The notes below the pieces were generated by a model. That model saw nothing but the letters and a program-made list of their open reading frames with translations. It searched no databases and had not been told where the DNA came from. 64,000 nucleotides of DNA. Origin: Taenia hydatigena. Its lineage: Eukaryota; Platyhelminthes; Cestoda; Cyclophyllidea; Taeniidae. The stretch lies in the NCBI GenBank assembly GCA_036345935.2, contig JADWOT020001565.1, positions 62,001 through 126,000 on the forward strand. Reading direction: 5' to 3'. The translations under genes and the position numbers were made by a program. Shown piece by piece: positions 1-12,229 of the stretch; the first letter of the stretch is position 1; every line of letters starts with the position of its first letter.

Positions 1-2
1 AT

Positions 3-143
3 GCAATGGGAACTAGTGCAGTGTGGGCTGCCCCAAGACAACGCTACAGGACACTCTCGGAAATGGTTGCTTTGCTGCCAGGAGAACCAAAGGAGACTGC
101 AGAAGCCGATGAACCTGTACGCATAAATCTGCGGCTTACTTGA
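3..143 (+). CDS. C-terminal coding exon of an unidentified gene, cut by the window edge
   Basis: One frame stays open from the window edge to a TGA at 141-143. Residues encoded from the ATG at 6 include APRQRYRTLSEMVALLPGEP and end in PVRINLRLT. Codon choice and the mix of charged and hydrophobic residues look like real protein rather than random translation. An acceptor-like CTAGTGCAG at 14-22 could be the true exon start, with the rest of the gene to the left of the window. No AATAAA lies close behind the stop; the nearest is at 848-853. I do not recognise the protein. A chance open frame of about 46 codons is the main alternative. Confidence 0.35.
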   Translation, partial: AMGTSAVWAAPRQRYRTLSEMVALLPGEPKETAEADEPVRINLRLT

Positions 144-253
144 TGACAATGATGCGTCAACTGGAGTCCTCCTCACTTCGGGTCAGGCGTTGACAAGTTA
201 TGCTCGGTTAGATTTAAGTGTGGTGAAATGTCAGTTATCCATATTATATGTTT

Positions 254-640
254 ACACAAGTACACTCTTTAATCTAGACAGTTTTTGTCCGTCAACTTGG
301 AAACGTGAATTTGCAACGTGTTAGGCGTGATCGGCGGACCAGAGTCCAGGTAAATACGTTGCCCTCATCTACCGCTTGTTGAGATTGTTGACGACCGAGG
401 AGGAGTAGAGAACTGTGTAATTAATTTGTGTAGCCACCCTTCTAATCAATTAGCATCAGGATTTTGAAATATTCATTTCATTTTCCATTGCACTTTGCTG
501 CGATGGCACGATGTATTTTGTGAGGACTCGTCAAATGCACACGTGGAGGTTATAATCACGTATTATGAATCAGTGACTTGTGTTAGTCAGTTCAAACGAT
601 CGCTTTGACTTCGTTCTCCGGTTGAATTTCCAGATTAAAC
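254..640 (+). repeat. Left arm of a 7-kb-spaced inverted repeat
   Basis: The reverse complement of 7676-8068 matches this stretch closely by eye, starting at ACACAAGTACACTCTTTAAT and running past GATTATAACCTCCACGTGTG (as read in the right arm). A few indels and substitutions separate the arms. No coding capacity is shared, so this looks like a duplicated and inverted non-coding block. Confidence 0.8.
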
Positions 641-644
641 CACA

Positions 645-3140
645 AAGACAGGGAGCATCCCATGCAAATGCGGAAGAAACATTATTTCTGATACTTTCGA
701 GCCTGGTGGAGAGATTACTTGCCGTCTATGTATCCGTTTACAAACATGTTGGTGACTTTGTTCAAGCAAACGTTGGCGCTATTTTTGCATTGTTTTTTCA
801 CTTAATATGGGGCTTTTTCCTAATTATCTCTTCCCTTCCCAAATCCAAATAAAGCAATGACATGCAGAAGTCATTTCAACATCTACTCACCATCTTCCTC
901 AGGCAGCACCAAAATTTGCAAATCAGTGACATTTTGCATTTGGAACAACACGTGTTCTCTGGTGTGTAAACGACAGGTTCCCTTCTGACGGTCGATTCCA
1001 ACCTAATGCGTGGGGACCGCAAACCGAACTCCAGCGAATGCGGTGGTAGACAATGTGGACTCGGCAATAGCAAGGGATCTGCAGGCACAACGTCAAGTCG
1101 TAGGATCAACGTTAGCAATACCGGATAGCTTTTAAATTGTTTGGTGAATTAGGCGGGATGGCCGTAAGTGGGACTGCCTCCAAAAGCAATCAAATCAACC
1201 AACTTCAACAACTTCTTGCTACAATCTTGCCTTTTTCGGTTACATCTGCCCTAATGCATCTCGATAACTGGGGATGCTGTTGTAAGAGCGTCCTGTGACA
1301 CAGAATCAGACCCGTAAGGCGACAAGGACGATGACCACGACGAGGACGACAACTAGGACAGGAAATTCTCCAAATTAACAGAATTAGCTATTTTCACACC
1401 AGAGCCATGAGAGAATTCTGTCAGTTTCGCCTAAAACGTTCGCCCCCACTTTCTTAGAATCGGAAGAATCTTTGGACAGGTCAAAATTCATCCAAGAAAA
1501 AATTAAAAAAGAATTTGTGAGGGGGCCAATCACTTATCTTGATTAAATTTTATGCCTTTCTTAGAAACGAAAAACACCAAATGGACTGTCTGTGTTTTAA
1601 ACAGTGATGGATTACGGGTCGTCTTCATCCACTGAACTAAAGAAGGATTTCATTTAATTCTTTGCATTCCCACCTCGCTTCACCAATTTTTTCCAAACTA
1701 GTAAACTACTTTGACATAAATGGTCGGATGGACAGATGGACGGACATGGAATAGATGGATGGAGAATGAATGCATAGGCTGTGATTAAGTCGACAGACTT
1801 AGCTCAGATTCATCGCCAAAGTGGCACATGTTGGGCTCATTTGTGGCACAAAGAGTTCATCGTGGTCGCCCTACGAAAGGGTACTTCTCACAGTCCAGCC
1901 ATTGATTCACCCACCTCGCTATCTCTCAATTCGCGCAATCATTAGCTACTCACACTCTCTTTGCCAAGCATCACCCATTTATCAGCAGATCTGCTGCATC
2001 TCATCTCGATTCGCAACGAAACTCGCCCTTTGGTTGAGGCGATCTATTGGCGACAAAGAAGGGCGGCATTTAGTCTGTTGAAGCAAACATCGAGATCAAG
2101 TTTGAACCATAGCTATAATTCCACGAATTGAGAGTTGAATAAGCCACATCCTGGAAGTGAATGTCACTAAATGCTGCGTAGCATTGCACCCACAACACAC
2201 CTGCTAGCGATGATTAATGTGGCAGCAGTACCACCAGTTGAGGGCCACCGTAAACGGCAGCCTTCTCAATCTAGAGTTAAGATGGATGCTGCTTGCTATT
2301 CATCCAACTTCTTCTACCTCAAAGCTGCAGGCCCACAAAGGTGGCGAAAAGAGAGAAAGTTTTATGATGATGATTATTACTATGATTACGGGCATGAGTA
2401 TGGGTAATAAAAGTAAGGATGGAGTAGAAAGAAGGCAAAGGAGGATGAGAAGTGTTAACGTATCTCGATTTTCTGACCTACATTTGAACTGCTTTAGCAT
2501 GAATTGGGAGGGTGAGATGAAATTGCATCTGGCCGTGATAAGACTGAATTGGCAACGAGGGACAGGTGAAGCCGTGGTTCGTGGATCAACATGTTCGCCA
2601 TCAACTCATTGTGGCATGTTAAGCATGGAACTCTGTCTAAGTGACGACAAGATAAACCAAAATTAGTCACCTCAAGCAGCCCCAGAGTGTTACATCGGAA
2701 AGGCGAAAGGGATCTAGACGAGGAAGCAGTACCAGTTGGGTGGTGTTTAAGTGTACCCACTTTTGTCCATCACGTATCAACCGTTGAGAGGAAGAATTAG
2801 GGTGGGAGCCAAAGGAAGAAGAGGAGGAAGGTGTGCGTGGATGCAAGCAGTGTAATTTTGGCTCCCTCCTCGAATCTCCATCCGCTTATTAACTCCGAAT
2901 TTCGAAGGCAAATAAGCTGCTGACGAGACGATACAGCTCTCCCTAGACAATAAAGTGGAGTAGACTTGAGGTCTCCTATTTTTTGTGGGCACCGTCGTCT
3001 CCAGTGAGGCGAATTTAGTCCTTGTTCCATAAGAGCAACAGAAGCATTGGCACCATCCTATAATAGGCAAACGGAAGACAAGTCTTATTTTTTACTTCTT
3101 TATTATCATGGTCATTTTGAGTGAAAGCGCTGACAGTGTC
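645..3140. other. No supported gene; one short inverted similarity
   Basis: Open frames here are short and lack splice or promoter support. Positions 652-715 match the reverse complement of 6336-6400 around GAGCCTGGTGGAGAGATT. A GAT/TAC-rich low-complexity patch lies near 2365-2400 and GGA/TGGA-rich sequence near 1720-1765. Otherwise I see nothing. Confidence 0.5.
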
Positions 3141-3149
3141 AGTGCTGAC

Positions 3150-3400
3150 AATCACAAACTCCCATCTTTTGTTGCAATTGTATAAAATACCAAATTATTA
3201 TGGTGAATGCGGTTATCATGCGCACAAACACCGGTAGGACTGGATGGCAAGCACGCAGCATGGGAAGCATTGAAGTACGCGTTTGAGTCCGAGTGTGAGC
3301 ACAAGCCCGTGTTCTACTCTGACTCGGTGATTCCAGTTGCGCATGAGGAGCATTAACATTTACACGTGACTCTCGACATGCAACCATCGACAATTTATCA
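3150..3400 (+). repeat. Fragment of dispersed repeat R4
   Basis: Shares a series of blocks with 17850-18050 and 52010-52200, including an AAATTATTATGG-type block, a GTTCTACTC-type block and the GTGACTCTC motif. Similarity stops near 3398, exactly where an F-box relic begins. Confidence 0.6.
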
Positions 3401-3720
3401 GTGTTTACACCTCACCACCCAGGTCATTCAGTCATTCTACGATGGCGCCTTTAAAGCGATATTTTCTAGCGGTTCCTACTTACTCTACCTTTCGCCTTAA
3501 TCCATGCCATCCCTCATTCATTGCTTTTATCGTTTTCCACTATCGCGATTCTCCTATTCCGGTTTCGTGTCACTAACGATGCCTTGCTTTTAAATCACTT
3601 TAGGAACAACACAAGATTACGGATCTTCCAGCTGGATTAGCACTGCAAGCTAGTGGATTTTACAGATGTGAAGGATTTAGTAGATGCCTGCAACATCATT
3701 TCTTACAGGTGATGAATACT
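3398..3720 (+). pseudogene. F-box family relic: promoter, exon 1 and 5' part of exon 2
   Basis: CAGTGTTTACACCTCACCAC at 3399-3418 corresponds to the CAGTATTTAAGCCTCGCCAT box of the intact copy at 31836. The exon 1 ATG would be 3442-3444, but it is followed by GCGCCT instead of a GT donor. An acceptor CACTTTAG ends at 3603, and exon 2 begins GAACAACACAAGATTACGGA, encoding EQHKITDLPAGLALQ, the start of an F-box. A one-base shift then breaks the frame; the next frame reads DFTDVKDLVDACN and runs into a stop near 3713. Promoter box, donor and frame are all damaged, so it is dead. It is joined directly to an R4 fragment upstream. Confidence 0.7.
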
Positions 3721-3924
3721 TCAGAATCCACGATCCTAACATCAGCAATGGGAAGTGTATCAGTTGGCACTAACCATTTACTGAAACTGACTTGCTGTTG
3801 CTAAAAATAGTCAGAGAAAATAGAGTTCATTCAGCGATATTCATTTCAGTCTGCTTGGTCCTCTCTTCGACAGATCATCAATCGCTGCTTCATGTTTAAT
3901 CTTCACCCACTTTATTTCGCTGCA

Positions 3925-4640
3925 TTACAGATTTACTAAAGTGCCATTAATGTGGTAAATCGATTCAACATTATTTCTACTAATAAAGAAGGTTGGAGAA
4001 TTCATTACAATGCATCCCTGACAGAGATGGTATTGAAAAAGGGCAATTGATGACCTGGCTTAAGAAAGGCTTAGCAAACGGAGGTAAATATCACTGGTAG
4101 ACTTCCATTCTACGGTATTCAATTTCATGAGTCGGTTCTCTGCAGACCGTTGGTATGGTTCGAACAAGCACCATGCAAAATGAGTGCTTATCGAGCCACA
4201 GCCATTTGCTGATGTGTTGATGCACTTGTGTCCAACTCCAACTCTTCATCCGCTGATCAGGTGACAGCGAACTCAAATGGAAACCGCAGATCTACTGTTT
4301 GCGATCGAGTAGGATGAAGGTCGAGAGTTACGGTGCTTAAACATGAACATGGGCTCAACCATCAGTGCTTTCCTGTTCTGCATGCTTGTAATCCATCCTC
4401 GTCAATGTTTTGTAGCAATAATAACTATGTTCAAGCTGACAACTTGGCGGTTTGTAGGGAGATTGAGAGTGTGATGGGATGAGTGCCAATATCCTACATT
4501 AGAAGACTGCTTTGAAATTAATGATGAGGTAGCAAGAAACAAGCTTTACACTATGTTTGATCCCATGCAACCCATTCCTATTTTTTGCCTATGGTTGATG
4601 TAAACGTGTCCACAAATGCCAAAATATTAAATCCGCTCAT
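3925..4640. repeat. Duplicated block, partner at 53043-53790
   Basis: Direct copy of 53043-53790, closely similar by eye across most of its length, for example TAAGAAAGGCTTAGCAAACG at 4060-4079 in both. The block carries a minus-strand F-box fragment and, at its right end, the AACATGG-type core of repeat R4. Confidence 0.8.
4091..4290 (-). pseudogene. F-box family relic: middle fragment
   Basis: Read on the minus strand this encodes TQVHQHISKWLWLDKHSF and then THEIEYRRMEV. These align with TEVMHHYVNNWRWLDKHLCC and LPAIEYRLNEM of the intact F-box protein, the region just behind the F-box (about residues 45-92). There is no promoter, no F-box and no C-terminal half at this site. The open frame of 61 codons is a remnant, duplicated at 53228-53413. 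Confidence 0.7.
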
Positions 4641-4694
4641 CAGCCTTTCATTAATCCTAGATGACAAAGTGCTTAAGACGTTGCTTTGTGCAAC

Positions 4695-6330
4695 AAATGG
4701 TTCCATTCGAGAGCCTGACTAGTTGTCGCCTACCATGCTTACAACATCCCACATTCTCGAAGGCCAATGCTGGCTTGCTCCCATGATTAGAAAAATCCAA
4801 CAACCCTCTCGTTCATTCAAGCCTCACGGCTGAAACAAGTCTCTCCTACAACACAACTCAAGCCCCACTACTGCTCATTTAACCCTGGTATTCACTACCA
4901 CTTCTTCGTTCCTCCCAATCGAAACATGACGTCCACTTTAAGAAGGATGTCATTTTTGGCTACCCACACCCACACAAGGTTAATCTAACAGCACATCTAC
5001 CCTCTTGCCACAACTGAGGCATCGGTGGATACCTTGCACAGATCGGAATCACAGTGTGACTGATCCACTCACTAACGCCACACAAAGCATTTCACAATTA
5101 ATCCCAAGGGATGATATCGTCACAAGTCTTTCCCAAAGACGAACAAAACCATGATGGAAGAGCAGAGTAGGTACCGACGACGTGGAGTAGGCCGTGGCAT
5201 TACACTCACACCCAGGTGGTCATTTTACTAGAGGAATTGCAGAGGCGTATGCAGTCTTGAGTGCTCCCGTAAACACAACGTCGAGTTAAGCCAACAACTG
5301 GTGCATTACAGAACAACGCGTTTAATCGTTTGCAAACACAGAATCCTTCGTTTTACATGAGGATTGGCCTGACGCATTTGCAATGTGTCAAACGAGGAAA
5401 ATGGACGTGAGGACGACAAATGCGATAAGCTTGCATGATGCTGACGGTGGTAGCAAAACTTTAGTGAATGTGAGGTTGCTAAACTCTTGCACAATTAGGC
5501 TCTTTGATACTCGGACTGCGGTGGTGGCCGAATCCTCTCATTTCTCCAAGACGTGGATTGCCATGATGGTCAAGCCCTTCGATTGTGACAATGCAGCTTC
5601 GTGCAACGCTGTCGTCACGGTACAACCTGATTTAGTTCTTCCAAAAGGTTTCACATTGCTATCCCTATTAGCCGCTACTCCAATAACGGAGGCAGAATGT
5701 CTGTCCGCGTAACGACAGGGATGAGGACATTGTCATCTAGACGTGAAACGTCCCGACATCAAAGTGATGGTTGACGTCAAAAATCCACCTCCTCACCCCG
5801 TTCTCCCCGTACACTAACTAGGTTTCGCAGCTGCACGGATCGGTTTGCATACGAAGTCCAACTCAGCTGACCAGATGGAGCAGTCGGATGACTCATCGCC
5901 CGGATATCTCAGGATTCATAGTACTCACGTTCATTTCACAATCGTCAGCAAGTGTTGATCGAGCAAATTCTATCCTCACCATGTCACATGAGTATGAGTC
6001 AATGAGCCAGCGTGACTGAAATGTGAGTAGTGCGGCGCCGCAGCATCTCTCTTGGTGGCAGTGCTTCATGCTACTTGAGCATGCACATGTCGCCTTTTGA
6101 CCCTTCGTTTAGTTCTCTTGCCCGTTTCTTGACATCCCACAGTGTTGTTTAGTAGGAACAAGACTGCATCCCAAACATCCCAAATAAAGCGAAATGAACC
6201 AAAAGAGGGATGATTGGTGCAGAGTTGCTGGTCCCACGCCTCTAACGTGGAGGCGGTTGCATTGGTGGATGAGGAGGTCCCACGACAGCTGATTTCGTCG
6301 GAAGAGTTCTTTGAATTCAAAGCCTCCAAG
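4695..6330 (-). repeat. Third, inverted copy of the 24.6-26.3 kb non-coding block
   Basis: 4838-6290 matches the reverse complement of about 24600-26285, while 4695-4838 matches 26286-26430 in direct orientation, so an inversion breakpoint lies at 4838/26285. The 300-odd bases at 25300-25680 are absent here. The 109-codon open frame at 5383-5712 has partial open counterparts in the other copies, but stops and deletions differ between them, so I treat the block as non-coding. Confidence 0.75.
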
Positions 6331-6393
6331 GAATCTCTCCACCAGGCTCAATGGTATCAGAAATAAGGTGTCTCCCGCATTTGCATGAGATGC

Positions 6394-6545
6394 TCACAAT
6401 TTCAGCTTGTTCTGTATGAGACGACCACTTACAAATGGCGGGGTACTTCTTGATGGCACAGCTAATGCGATGCGCTCGGATTCACCCCATTCAATTTTTC
6501 GCCAATCAGAATCACCATTCCTCAACTTCTTGTCGCGCCTAGTTA
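6394..6545 (-). CDS. Candidate terminal exon, unidentified
   Basis: The minus strand is open for about 60 codons up to a TGA at 6394-6396, including KKLRNGDSDWRKIEWGESER and ending LIQNKLKL. There is no start codon, so it would have to be a 3' exon; TAACTAG near 6540 or CAAATCAG further upstream could be the acceptor. The plus strand is open over the same bases (6407-6670), which weakens the case. No family is recognised and no AATAAA follows closely. Confidence 0.2.
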
Positions 6546-6549
6546 CATT

Positions 6550-7675
6550 TGTTTGCCCTCTGATTTGGTGGCAACAGTTCAGGCTCTCCTATTGCGACTC
6601 GCCATCCATCGCCGCTTGCAACGCATCATTACTTTTAGTGCACTTCGTTTTTACGCGCCAGCATGGATAACACGGACTGCAGGTGATCAAAGAGATAAAT
6701 TGTCTCCATCTAGCCTGTAAGTTGACCCTGACTCTGCGTTCCGCATTACCTATTTTGCCTTTGCCACCAAATTTTCCTGCTGTGCTGGATGCAAGCTGGC
6801 CATTCCGGTACTTCCTTCTTCACAAGTCAAGGGTCTCACTTCAATATAAAATAGAGCGATAAAGTAGAGGAACCACAGGAGCAGGAATGGGGCTAGGCGT
6901 GGTATGGTGAGTCGCGTTGGGCGGGTGCAGGAGTGGTGGCGATGTGTTGACTTCAGGCCAACCAGCCATCCAACAAACGACAGAAGAAGAGCTTACTTCG
7001 TCCAGTATGGAACTGTCTACCTGGTTGTCTGAATAGACAGTTTTGAAAAGGCAATGACATGAAGGTGCCTTCGCACTCAAATACACTCAAGTATAAACAC
7101 ACAAACAGACATGCCTACATGTATCCGTGCTACCCCATCTAACGCGGCTCTCCAAAAGGACAAAAATAGGAAATTGGCAGTGACGCATACATACACCAAC
7201 TTCAGACAGACAGCCGACATACACGGTGAACGGAGTGCATGTGGACTTAAGAGATGAGGACAAATTCTTACCCGTCAGTGCAGGGGTTGTCGTTAATCTA
7301 GAGTCGCCAGTCAGTGCCAACCCAAAGAGACGCGTTTCGGAAGGTAGAAAGGGTGAAGAACAAATTACCAGTTCCCGAACGTAGTTGTTATCTGATGACT
7401 TTCGAGTTGTTGAACGTGTGTGCTTGGCTTCCATGGCTTTCACTCTTCAGTTATTTCTGCATGGTGGAAAATTAAAGCCATTTTGAGTATTAGCAGCACA
7501 CGACTAGCTATTTTGGTTAAACATAGGAGAAGTTCTTTAGCCTGAGGTGTTCACCTTCTATTGGGTGGTGTTTTGGCCCACCATACCCATTCCAGGCACC
7601 ATGTAACAAATTTTGCTAGAGTCAAAGTGAAGTCGCAAGACAGACAAGCTCAATCACATTCGTCAGGTCCAAACC
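6550..7675. other. No supported gene; one weak exon candidate
   Basis: A minus-strand ATG at 7434 opens EAKHTRSTTRKSSDNNYVRE followed by CTG and a GTAATT donor-like site near 7368. This could be a short first exon, but nothing downstream was found that joins to it. The remainder holds nothing recognisable. Confidence 0.3.
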
Positions 7676-8068
7676 TTGTGGTTTGATCTCAGGATCTAAT
7701 CAGAGGGCGAAGTCAAAAGCAAACGCTTGAACTGACTAACACAAGTCACTGATTCATAATACGTGATTATAACCTCCACGTGTGCATTTGACGAGTCCTC
7801 ACAAATTACGTCGTGCCATCGCAGCAAAGTGCAATGGAAAATGAAATGAATATTTCGAAATCCTGATGCTGATTGATTAGAAGGGTGACTAAACAAATTA
7901 ATTACACAGTTCTCTACTCCTCCTCGGTCGTCAACAATCTCAACAAGCGGTAGATGAGGGCAACGTATTTACCTGGACTCTGGTCCGCCGATCACGCCTA
8001 ACACGTTGCAAATTCACGTTTCCAAGTTGACGGACAAAAACTGTCTAGATTAAAGAGTGTACTTGTGT
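7676..8068 (-). repeat. Right arm of the inverted repeat with 254-640
   Basis: Reverse complement of the left arm, ending at the ACTTGTGTACTTGTGG junction near 8060-8075. The sequence beyond it becomes noticeably richer in G+C. Confidence 0.8.
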
Positions 8069-8077
8069 ACTTGTGGC

Positions 8078-9410
8078 GCCAGCGGCGTCGGCGGGAGCAG
8101 AGCCTCGTGGAGGCAGCATAGCACAGAAAGGTCGAGTCGCCCCTTCAGTCGATGCAGCCGCGTCCGACCACCGATGTGCCACCGCAGAGCACCCACCAAA
8201 CCTCCTTCCTCCATGGAATTCTGGGCCTGTTGTACGTGGAATATCAGAGAGTTGTGGGATGGAAATGCCTCCTTACCCTCTTTCTATGAGCCTACACGAG
8301 AGACCACTGCCAGTTTACCCATGCAGTAAATCGCATCCCCCACGCCCCAGCCACCTACTTGGCACACATGCCCCGCCGGTATTTAGTCGAACGGAAGGGG
8401 TGGAAGCTAGGCCAACTTCCCTCCTTAAACGCCGCCCATCCTCCTCACTTCCCCCTCTCCTCGCCCACCAACTCACTCCTTTTCAATCCTTTCTCATTCT
8501 CAAGGCCAAGTCGCAGTAGTAGTGAAAGCAGCAAGACACTCCTCCGACAATTCGCGCCCAACACACTCAGCAGTGGAGACCCACTCACTTGCTTACTTCC
8601 TCTGAGCTGATGCACCACTACTTATCACCTATACAGTCAGCAACAAATTAACTGCCACCCTCCAACACCAAAAACATTTCCGTACCTGCGGAAGCAAAAT
8701 ACACGGCAGTTGCCACCAGTGATCCCTGGTCCATAGCGCTTCCACTCGTCGTCGTAAGAAAACATCTCCTTCACTCCTTCACACACCCACGGCAGAGCCC
8801 CTAGCCTTTCCCCTCTCCGCCACCCACCTACCCACCCACTTACCCAACTATCCACGCCTGGCGAAGACAAAGAGATGGAGACATGATAGCAGTAGTCGTC
8901 CGTGTCGTTCATGCCTACCGACATCCGCATCGCACAAACCGAGATGGAGACGCCGCCGCCACCGCCGCCGCGAATGACTCCAACATCCTGCATTGTCTAC
9001 CATCCCACGCACTCATCAAATGTTGCTTCACCACCACCACCATCAGAGTAAGTTTGTAGCATCTGAAAAGGAAAAAACCAGGTAATGCAAAGACCGATGT
9101 GTGAGGGTCCAATGCGCCGCAAGGCCAACACCCACAAATATAACTACTGATAAGAAAAAAGAAAACGCCTTAACGAGCAAACGTTTAAGGCCGCTGCAAA
9201 GTACAGTCTGCGTAGTGATGCCAAAGCTTCTCACTAGCCAACCCGTCTTCCTCCGCGCCTGACACTGCTGCGCCTATCTCACTCAGACACACCAAATCAT
9301 GTCGGCAAAGCTGAGGAACCTACGACTAAGCCATCACCGAGGCCCTCTACACAACACCTTTCGCAGCAATGATCACATCAACACAACAAATAACCCTACT
9401 CCCGCCCCCA
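8078..9410. other. GC-rich unique stretch with a weak minus-strand exon candidate
   Basis: This stretch is richer in G+C and CpG than its surroundings and could hold 5' ends of genes. On the minus strand 8686-8757 encodes MFSYDDEWKR then YGPGITGGNCRVFCFRR, and ends at a GTACGG donor. The KR site and paired cysteines look peptide-precursor-like, but no signal peptide is attached and the segment is short. Plus-strand frames over 8073-8610 are proline- and serine-rich and unconvincing. Confidence 0.25.
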
Positions 9411-9411
9411 G

Positions 9412-9498
9412 TCCTCTACCATCCATATGTGCTGCTCCGACAACACGCATATCGTAACAATGAAAATAGCGCACCTTTCATCACGCATCCAATGTGAG
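9412..9498 (+). CDS. Candidate internal exon, unidentified
   Basis: CCCGCCCCCAG makes an acceptor at 9411 and GAG followed by GTAAAG a donor after 9498. The 29 codons between them are open in phase 0 (…DNTHIVTMKIAHLSSRIQCE). The phase would match the exon at 10875-11039, joined by a long AT-rich intron. This rests on splice consensus and phase only. Confidence 0.22.
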
Positions 9499-9499
9499 G

Positions 9500-10870
9500 T
9501 AAAGGACCTACAGGTAAACGAGAAAAGCACGTTCCCACCCAACATAGGAACGCACATCGATTCTATTACTGCTCCCAAAGAAGGCACCAACAACTCATTA
9601 AGCACAATCCAATCCTACTTGAGAAAGGTGTGAAGTGATAGCGAAGGCGAAATTCGCACTCATTGCTGCTGCAGCTCCTTCTTCTTCATCAGCGTCTATT
9701 CCGGCATGAAAACGGACAAAGAAAAGGGATAATAAGGTTTACAAACATGATGGATACCTATTGGCGAGAAAATAATGAGCAGTTGCCACGTACCTAGCAA
9801 CGACAAAACTCCTCCCAACAAAATTTACCCTCATTAAAGAGCAAACTAATTAAAAATTGCCAAAACAATCTTAATTTATCGCTCAAGGTGTCGTACCAAA
9901 GTTACAAGTCTCTACATCAAATTGGACCGCATCAATCAGAACTTACCCTTGCCAAAATAACAAACCACTTCAAAACAGCCGACACAATCTAACTTAATCG
10001 CAAGAAGCACTGTGCAGTAAAAAAATCAACGCGAATAGGCAGTACAAACGGAAAGCGAAACGTCTTCACAGCAACTGCAGCCATTTCAGAAACGGCCGGT
10101 CTAACATATAAACTAATAAGGAAAGCAAAAACATAAGTTTATACGTATACATATAGTTGGTGTTTAATCACAAAAAGCACCGAGCAATTAACTGTCAAGC
10201 ACTTGCTAAGGGTACAACTCCTCCTTACGAAATCACGCCTCACTAATCGAATTCCAACGTCATTAAAAACAAGCAGTCCCACACACTACCGAAACAGCCA
10301 TAATTTATCACTATACGGCAAAGAATGCACGTAAGGAGACCTTGCATTTGAAAAGTAACCATCTCAACGGCCACATTAAGGGGCCTTTGCGTTTACACTA
10401 GCAAGTATTTGTACAAAGGAAGCAAATCGACATTTAAAAACCCAATAAGAGCTAAAAATCTAAAACTAAAAAAAAGGTACTAAAAACTTGCTAGATTCCC
10501 AGCCATTGACAGCGGATAGGACGCCTTAATCCGAAACAGTGATCCCAGAAACGACCAGCGCTTAAGCGAGCCGTGTACAAATCCGACCAATCACTTCAAA
10601 GTTTGCCCGGTATAACAAACAAACTCTTAATTTTTATGTATTTTTGACAAGACAGCAAGTACTGCTAGCGCTAATAACTTTGACTTAAGCATAGAATTTA
10701 AGCAGCGATTGGTTAAAAGGACGACATGCAATAACTTGTCAAAATTAAATTGATAATAAATGTAAATAACTTATAAATGCATCATCATAGCGCAGTAAGG
10801 TTTGCCAGCAATAAACGAAAGTAATTTTGGTAAACGTTTCTCCTCTTATCCCTTTCCGCCCCTACTATTG
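9500..10870 (+). other. AT-rich, intron-like stretch
   Basis: Markedly A+T rich, with stops in all frames and no recognisable repeats. It could be the intron between the exon candidates at 9412-9498 and 10875-11039, or plain intergenic DNA. Confidence 0.4.
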
Positions 10871-10874
10871 GAAG

Positions 10875-11039
10875 GCAGAGCATGCTTTGACATCCTTGTT
10901 ATCGATCAGGGAGAAGATGCAGAGAGATATTGTAGAAGAGTTAAAGACGGAGGTGTATCGCGCTCCGGAGAGGAACCACAATGCTCTGAGACCAGGTTCT
11001 AAATTGTCCTTTCGCTTCTGGCCTACGACGCACGAATAA
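10875..11039 (+). CDS. Terminal exon of an unidentified protein
   Basis: A long pyrimidine tract (CTCCTCTTATCCCTTTCCGC and onwards) precedes an AG at 10873-10874. The next 54 codons are open and encode AEHALTSLLSIREKMQRDIV, then EELKTEVYRAPERNHNALRP, ending FWPTTHE with TAA at 11037-11039. AATAAA overlaps the stop at 11035-11040, giving a very short 3' UTR. The peptide begins as an amphipathic helix and ends in a basic, aromatic tail. I do not recognise the family. Acceptor, coding character and poly(A) signal together make this the best exon candidate in the 8-12 kb region. Confidence 0.45.
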   Translation, partial: AEHALTSLLSIREKMQRDIVEELKTEVYRAPERNHNALRPGSKLSFRFWPTTHE

Positions 11040-11044
11040 AAACA

Positions 11045-12225
11045 CGGATATCACGAAATCAAATACCAGCATATGCTTTTATTTGTCATTTACCTGTACA
11101 TTCCAGTTTGCTTTAAGCATGTGTTACGTAGCAAAATTGATGCTTAATACGATTAAGCACATACCATTGCTAATTATTTTGCACATCTTCTAGTTAATCC
11201 AAAAGGTTTTAGCGACTTCTCATAATTTAATCAACTACGGCACTGAGGTCGTTTAAGGTCGTCAATGGGTGAGTGGCATGTGCATTCTTCGGTGTGTTGT
11301 GTGGTTTTGCCTCTCTTCCCATTTAGTTGGATAGTTTCACCAATGATTGAGAGCCAACGGTTGTTAAGAAATGGGTACTTTGTCTGTTTGGGCCCAGTGC
11401 ATTGATAAAAGTGGGTTATTTCAGTCGATGGGCATGTTCATAGCGATTGACTAGAAGTGTGAATGAATGCGCTTAAAGGACTGCTGATTAGGCGTCATTA
11501 CAATAAAATCGGAAGAGCCCTCAAAGTCAAAGTTAGATTGGGAGCATATGCACTAGTTACTTTGTGTGCCTACTTACGATAGTGTGGCGATACTTCCGTG
11601 CATGGAATGGATTAATTTATTCCTTCTCATTGAGGAATACGGTGTTTGTCGATGAGTTTATAATTTCAGGAATTGACTGAACCTTCTGAGGCTGCTCTTA
11701 TAACGTTTTATTATAAAGACCATTCTCCTTATTGTGTTGCACATGTGCGTGTGGCATGCTTCATGCCACCAAATCATGGCTAGCAGGAATGCCTTTTGCA
11801 TTCGAAACAATAAAGTTGATGAAGGACACTTGCATGTTGCGGTTTTTGTGGCGGAGAGACTGATTGGTTAGAACAACTAACTGTAGTTAGCGTGGTTATC
11901 TAGGTGAAGCAGGCATTGCTGTGGGGTGTGGTGATGAATGTTTCTGTCAAACAGACGAAGCCTAGTTTGTCTAGACATTGCTTCTGGCAGCAGGGATTCA
12001 CTGCAACTTGGGTGGTGTTGGCTGGTTTGCTTTGCGATGTGGGCTCATGACTATGAGTACTTCGTGGAGTGTGCGCAAACAAATGGTGTAGAGTTTGATT
12101 GGAAGGGAAGTATTGAGCCCAGTTCTGCCTTGTGTAGAGTGTTTGGCTGTCTGCACAAATATCCCATGCTTTTGTGGCACCCAGCTTTTATCACCTTTCC
12201 TACGTTATACAATTTTCCACTTGAG
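11045..12225. other. No supported gene
   Basis: A 190-codon plus-strand frame runs over 11938-12510, but its 3' half lies in dispersed repeat R2, whose other copies are not open in this frame, and there is no promoter or splice support. I regard it as chance or decayed. Confidence 0.45.
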
Positions 12226-12229
12226 TGGA

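Noticed and set aside
2300..2420. Acidic/tyrosine-rich DDDYYYDYGHEYG peptide
   Set aside because: It comes from a GAT/TAC-rich low-complexity patch; frames are short and lack support.
5383..5712. A 109-codon frame partly repeated at 62.2-62.45 and 25.1-25.25 kb
   Set aside because: The three copies differ by frame-disrupting indels and a deletion; conservation is explained by block duplication.
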